Shown piece by piece: positions 62,603 through 64,000 of a stretch of DNA of 64,000 nt. This stretch comes from Nitrospinaceae bacterium (GTDB taxonomy: Bacteria > Nitrospinota > Nitrospinia > Nitrospinales > Nitrospinaceae), in assembly GCA_024644405.1 (NCBI GenBank), contig JAHELC010000007.1, positions 62,001 to 126,000 on the forward strand, given 5' to 3'. The position numbers were made by a program, and so were the translations under genes. A model generated the notes under the pieces. That model made no database searches. It was not told where the DNA came from and saw only the letters and a program-made list of their open reading frames with translations. Within the stretch, counting starts at the first letter, position 1. Every line of letters begins with the position of its first letter.

Positions 62603-64000
62603 TTATCGCAGGAAATCCAATAAACTGGGCTGAAGAACCCGCGCAGAGGTGTTCAGGGTAGCCTCCAGAGCCAGTTGCAAAGCCGCGACATCGGATGCGT
62701 CTTTTACAAAGTCTGAGTCCTCCACTGCAGATAATTGGGCGGTTTCGCTCACTTCATCTGCGCCATGACCGATTTCGAGCGTGTCCATGGTCCGGGCCAG
62801 GGCGCCATATTCCGCCCGGCTTTGCAATACCGTATCCAACGCATCGTTGAGATTTGCAAAGGAAGCCGAAATCCCGCTGGTATCATTTCTCTCCAAGGCC
62901 TCTCTCAATGTATCCAGAGCTGTAAATACATTACCGCCGCCTATTCCCAGAAGGGAGGCTGTATCGCCTCCAGCAACTTCGCTGATGACGGCTGATGTCG
63001 TGAGATCGTTGGAAACGACTTGCAAGGCATTACCCTGGCTGTTGATACTGGCGGTGACGTTCACACCGGCACTATTGATTGCAATCAAAATATCATTCAC
63101 CGTAACCGCTGCGCTCAAATCCACTGTCGCCGAGAGGGCACCGTTGACTATATCGATTTGCCCCAGCGTCAATCCATTGCCACCGGCTAAATCGGAGATT
63201 AAAGTGGTTGTTGCTAAAATGGGATTCAAATCACCACCCACGATATTCCCATCGTTGACCTTCAAAATACCGAGATCCCCCGCAGTGGTACCGCCTGATT
63301 CGGTAACGGTCAGGGACTGCAAAATCGTTCCGCTGGCATCCGTGAGCTGTAGACCCGTTTGACTGGCGTTCAAGGATGCCGTGACATTTATTCCGGCACC
63401 ATTGACGGCCAGAATTACATCATTGACCGTAGTCGCCCCGCCAATATTGATGACCGCGGCATTGCCCCCTCGGTCGGTGATATTAAATGATCCCAGGGTC
63501 ACACCGGACCCACCATTCAAATCCGATAGCAGTGTATTGACATTTACCGCTGGATTCATATCGGTGCCGAAGACATCGGACCCTGGGCGGGTAATGGGTA
63601 TGGTCAGGGTTGATGCCACTTCCACCTCCAGGGTATCGGAATTGCCGGAATACAATGCTCCTAGCCCGGCTCCATTGGCCTGGTAAGGGGCGTTCAACAA
63701 ATCCGTTCCACCAAAGATAAAATGTCCTTTCACCTGCGAGTTGGCCTCCTGGATCGCCTGGTCGAGGATGGATTGTACTTCCTGCGCAGTTAAGGCGCGC
63801 GTTTGTGCATCACTGGCTGGCCCCAGGCTGCCCTGGGCCAACTCGAGGGCGCGTGAAATGCCCAGACCCACAGAGTCCAGGGAAGAATCCGCAGTATTCA
63901 GAAAGAGGCGGTTATTATCTATATTTCTTCCGAATTGCTGAATCTGTGCGATTGAGCTACGGAGCGTCAACGTATCCTGGATCCCTAATGGATCATCGGA
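62603..64000 (-). CDS. flgL: Flagellar hook-associated protein 3 (FlgL), partial at right edge
   Basis: 465 residues visible; the N-terminus lies beyond the window (the sequence enters with SDDPLGIQDTLTLRS, typical of the flagellin N-terminal helix after the first 25-30 residues). IQQFGRNIDNNRLFLNTADSSLDSVG follows in the coiled-coil D0/D1 part. The middle carries two about 100-residue repeats of the flagellin IN type (GGSGVTLGSFNITDRGGN... and GGNGLTLGQIDIVNGALS..., each with VNDxxxAxNxAGxNVTAS). The C-terminal helix ends TSARVLQPSLLDFLR. Usual FlgL proteins are about 300 residues. Convergent with the hybrid kinase, seven bases apart. Confidence 0.92.
   Translation of the reverse strand, partial: SDDPLGIQDTLTLRSSIAQIQQFGRNIDNNRLFLNTADSSLDSVGLGISRALELAQGSLGPASDAQTRALTAQEVQSILDQAIQEANSQVKGHFIFGGTDLLNAPYQANGAGLGALYSGNSDTLEVEVASTLTIPITRPGSDVFGTDMNPAVNVNTLLSDLNGGSGVTLGSFNITDRGGNAAVINIGGATTVNDVILAVNGAGINVTASLNASQTGLQLTDASGTILQSLTVTESGGTTAGDLGILKVNDGNIVGGDLNPILATTTLISDLAGGNGLTLGQIDIVNGALSATVDLSAAVTVNDILIAINSAGVNVTASINSQGNALQVVSNDLTTSAVISEVAGGDTASLLGIGGGNVFTALDTLREALERNDTSGISASFANLNDALDTVLQSRAEYGALARTMDTLEIGHGADEVSETAQLSAVEDSDFVKDASDVAALQLALEATLNTSARVLQPSLLDFLR

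Overview
The window reads as a chromosomal stretch of a Gram-negative, outer-membrane bacterium. It encodes BamA, an OmpH/Skp chaperone, LpxA, LpxI, LpxB, FabZ, two TonB-dependent receptors, several lipoproteins and a flagellar hook-filament junction protein. Coding sequence is moderately GC-rich and intergenic DNA is AT-rich. LpxI instead of LpxH, a ClpC-type chaperone, cobalamin-dependent MetH, GlnE/GlnB nitrogen control and many small sensory proteins would suit a Nitrospinota (Nitrospina-like) or deltaproteobacterial-like lineage. That placement is an inference; nothing here names the species.

Regions. (1) 1-4439, minus: nitrogen assimilation block glnB, glnA and glnE (cut by the left edge), with a strong terminator after glnA and a candidate sigma-54 promoter before glnB. 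(2) 4827-12897, minus: envelope/lipid A block in transcription order bamA, ompH, fabZ, lpxA, a Gfo/Idh oxidoreductase, lpxI, lpxB and a DUF374 acyltransferase. (3) 13030-19432, minus: clpC and metH, each closed by an intrinsic terminator. (4) 19623-27271: an accessory stretch with a sorbosone/glucose dehydrogenase-like protein, a methyltransferase, a SUMF1-like lipoprotein, an orphan ParB-like protein, a 410-aa unknown, a small membrane protein and a thiol-dioxygenase-like cupin fused to a methyltransferase. (5) 27285-30705: uvrC and an NSS-family sodium symporter. (6) 30820-39808: three proteins that share one membrane sensor module but carry different outputs (none, histidine kinase, nucleotide cyclase-TPR-HD-GYP), interspersed with purM, gdhA, yjbQ and two TPR proteins. 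(7) 39874-45277, minus: a membrane protein, then a YfiR-like periplasmic protein downstream of two tandem TonB-dependent receptors. (8) 45501-49015, plus: an FkbM methyltransferase and an ABC importer for polar solutes. (9) 49012-53958: mscS, a tandem pair of unknown small proteins, dodecin, tmRNA and assorted small proteins. (10) 54135-58271, plus: pstSCAB-phoU behind a Pho-box-like direct repeat. (11) 58367-64000: small proteins, tag, a response regulator, a receiver-kinase hybrid and a flgL gene cut by the right edge.

The most unusual material is the shared membrane sensor module of region 6. Three paralogous copies within 9 kb feed different signalling outputs, including a single polypeptide with cyclase and HD-GYP domains, and the YfiR/TonB-receptor cluster lies immediately beside them. 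Next in interest are the dioxygenase-like/methyltransferase fusion with its unknown neighbours, the tandem small-protein pair, and the Gfo/Idh enzyme inside the lipid A block, which could indicate a diamino-sugar lipid A. All domain boundaries and family assignments come from reading motifs by eye; no database search was run.
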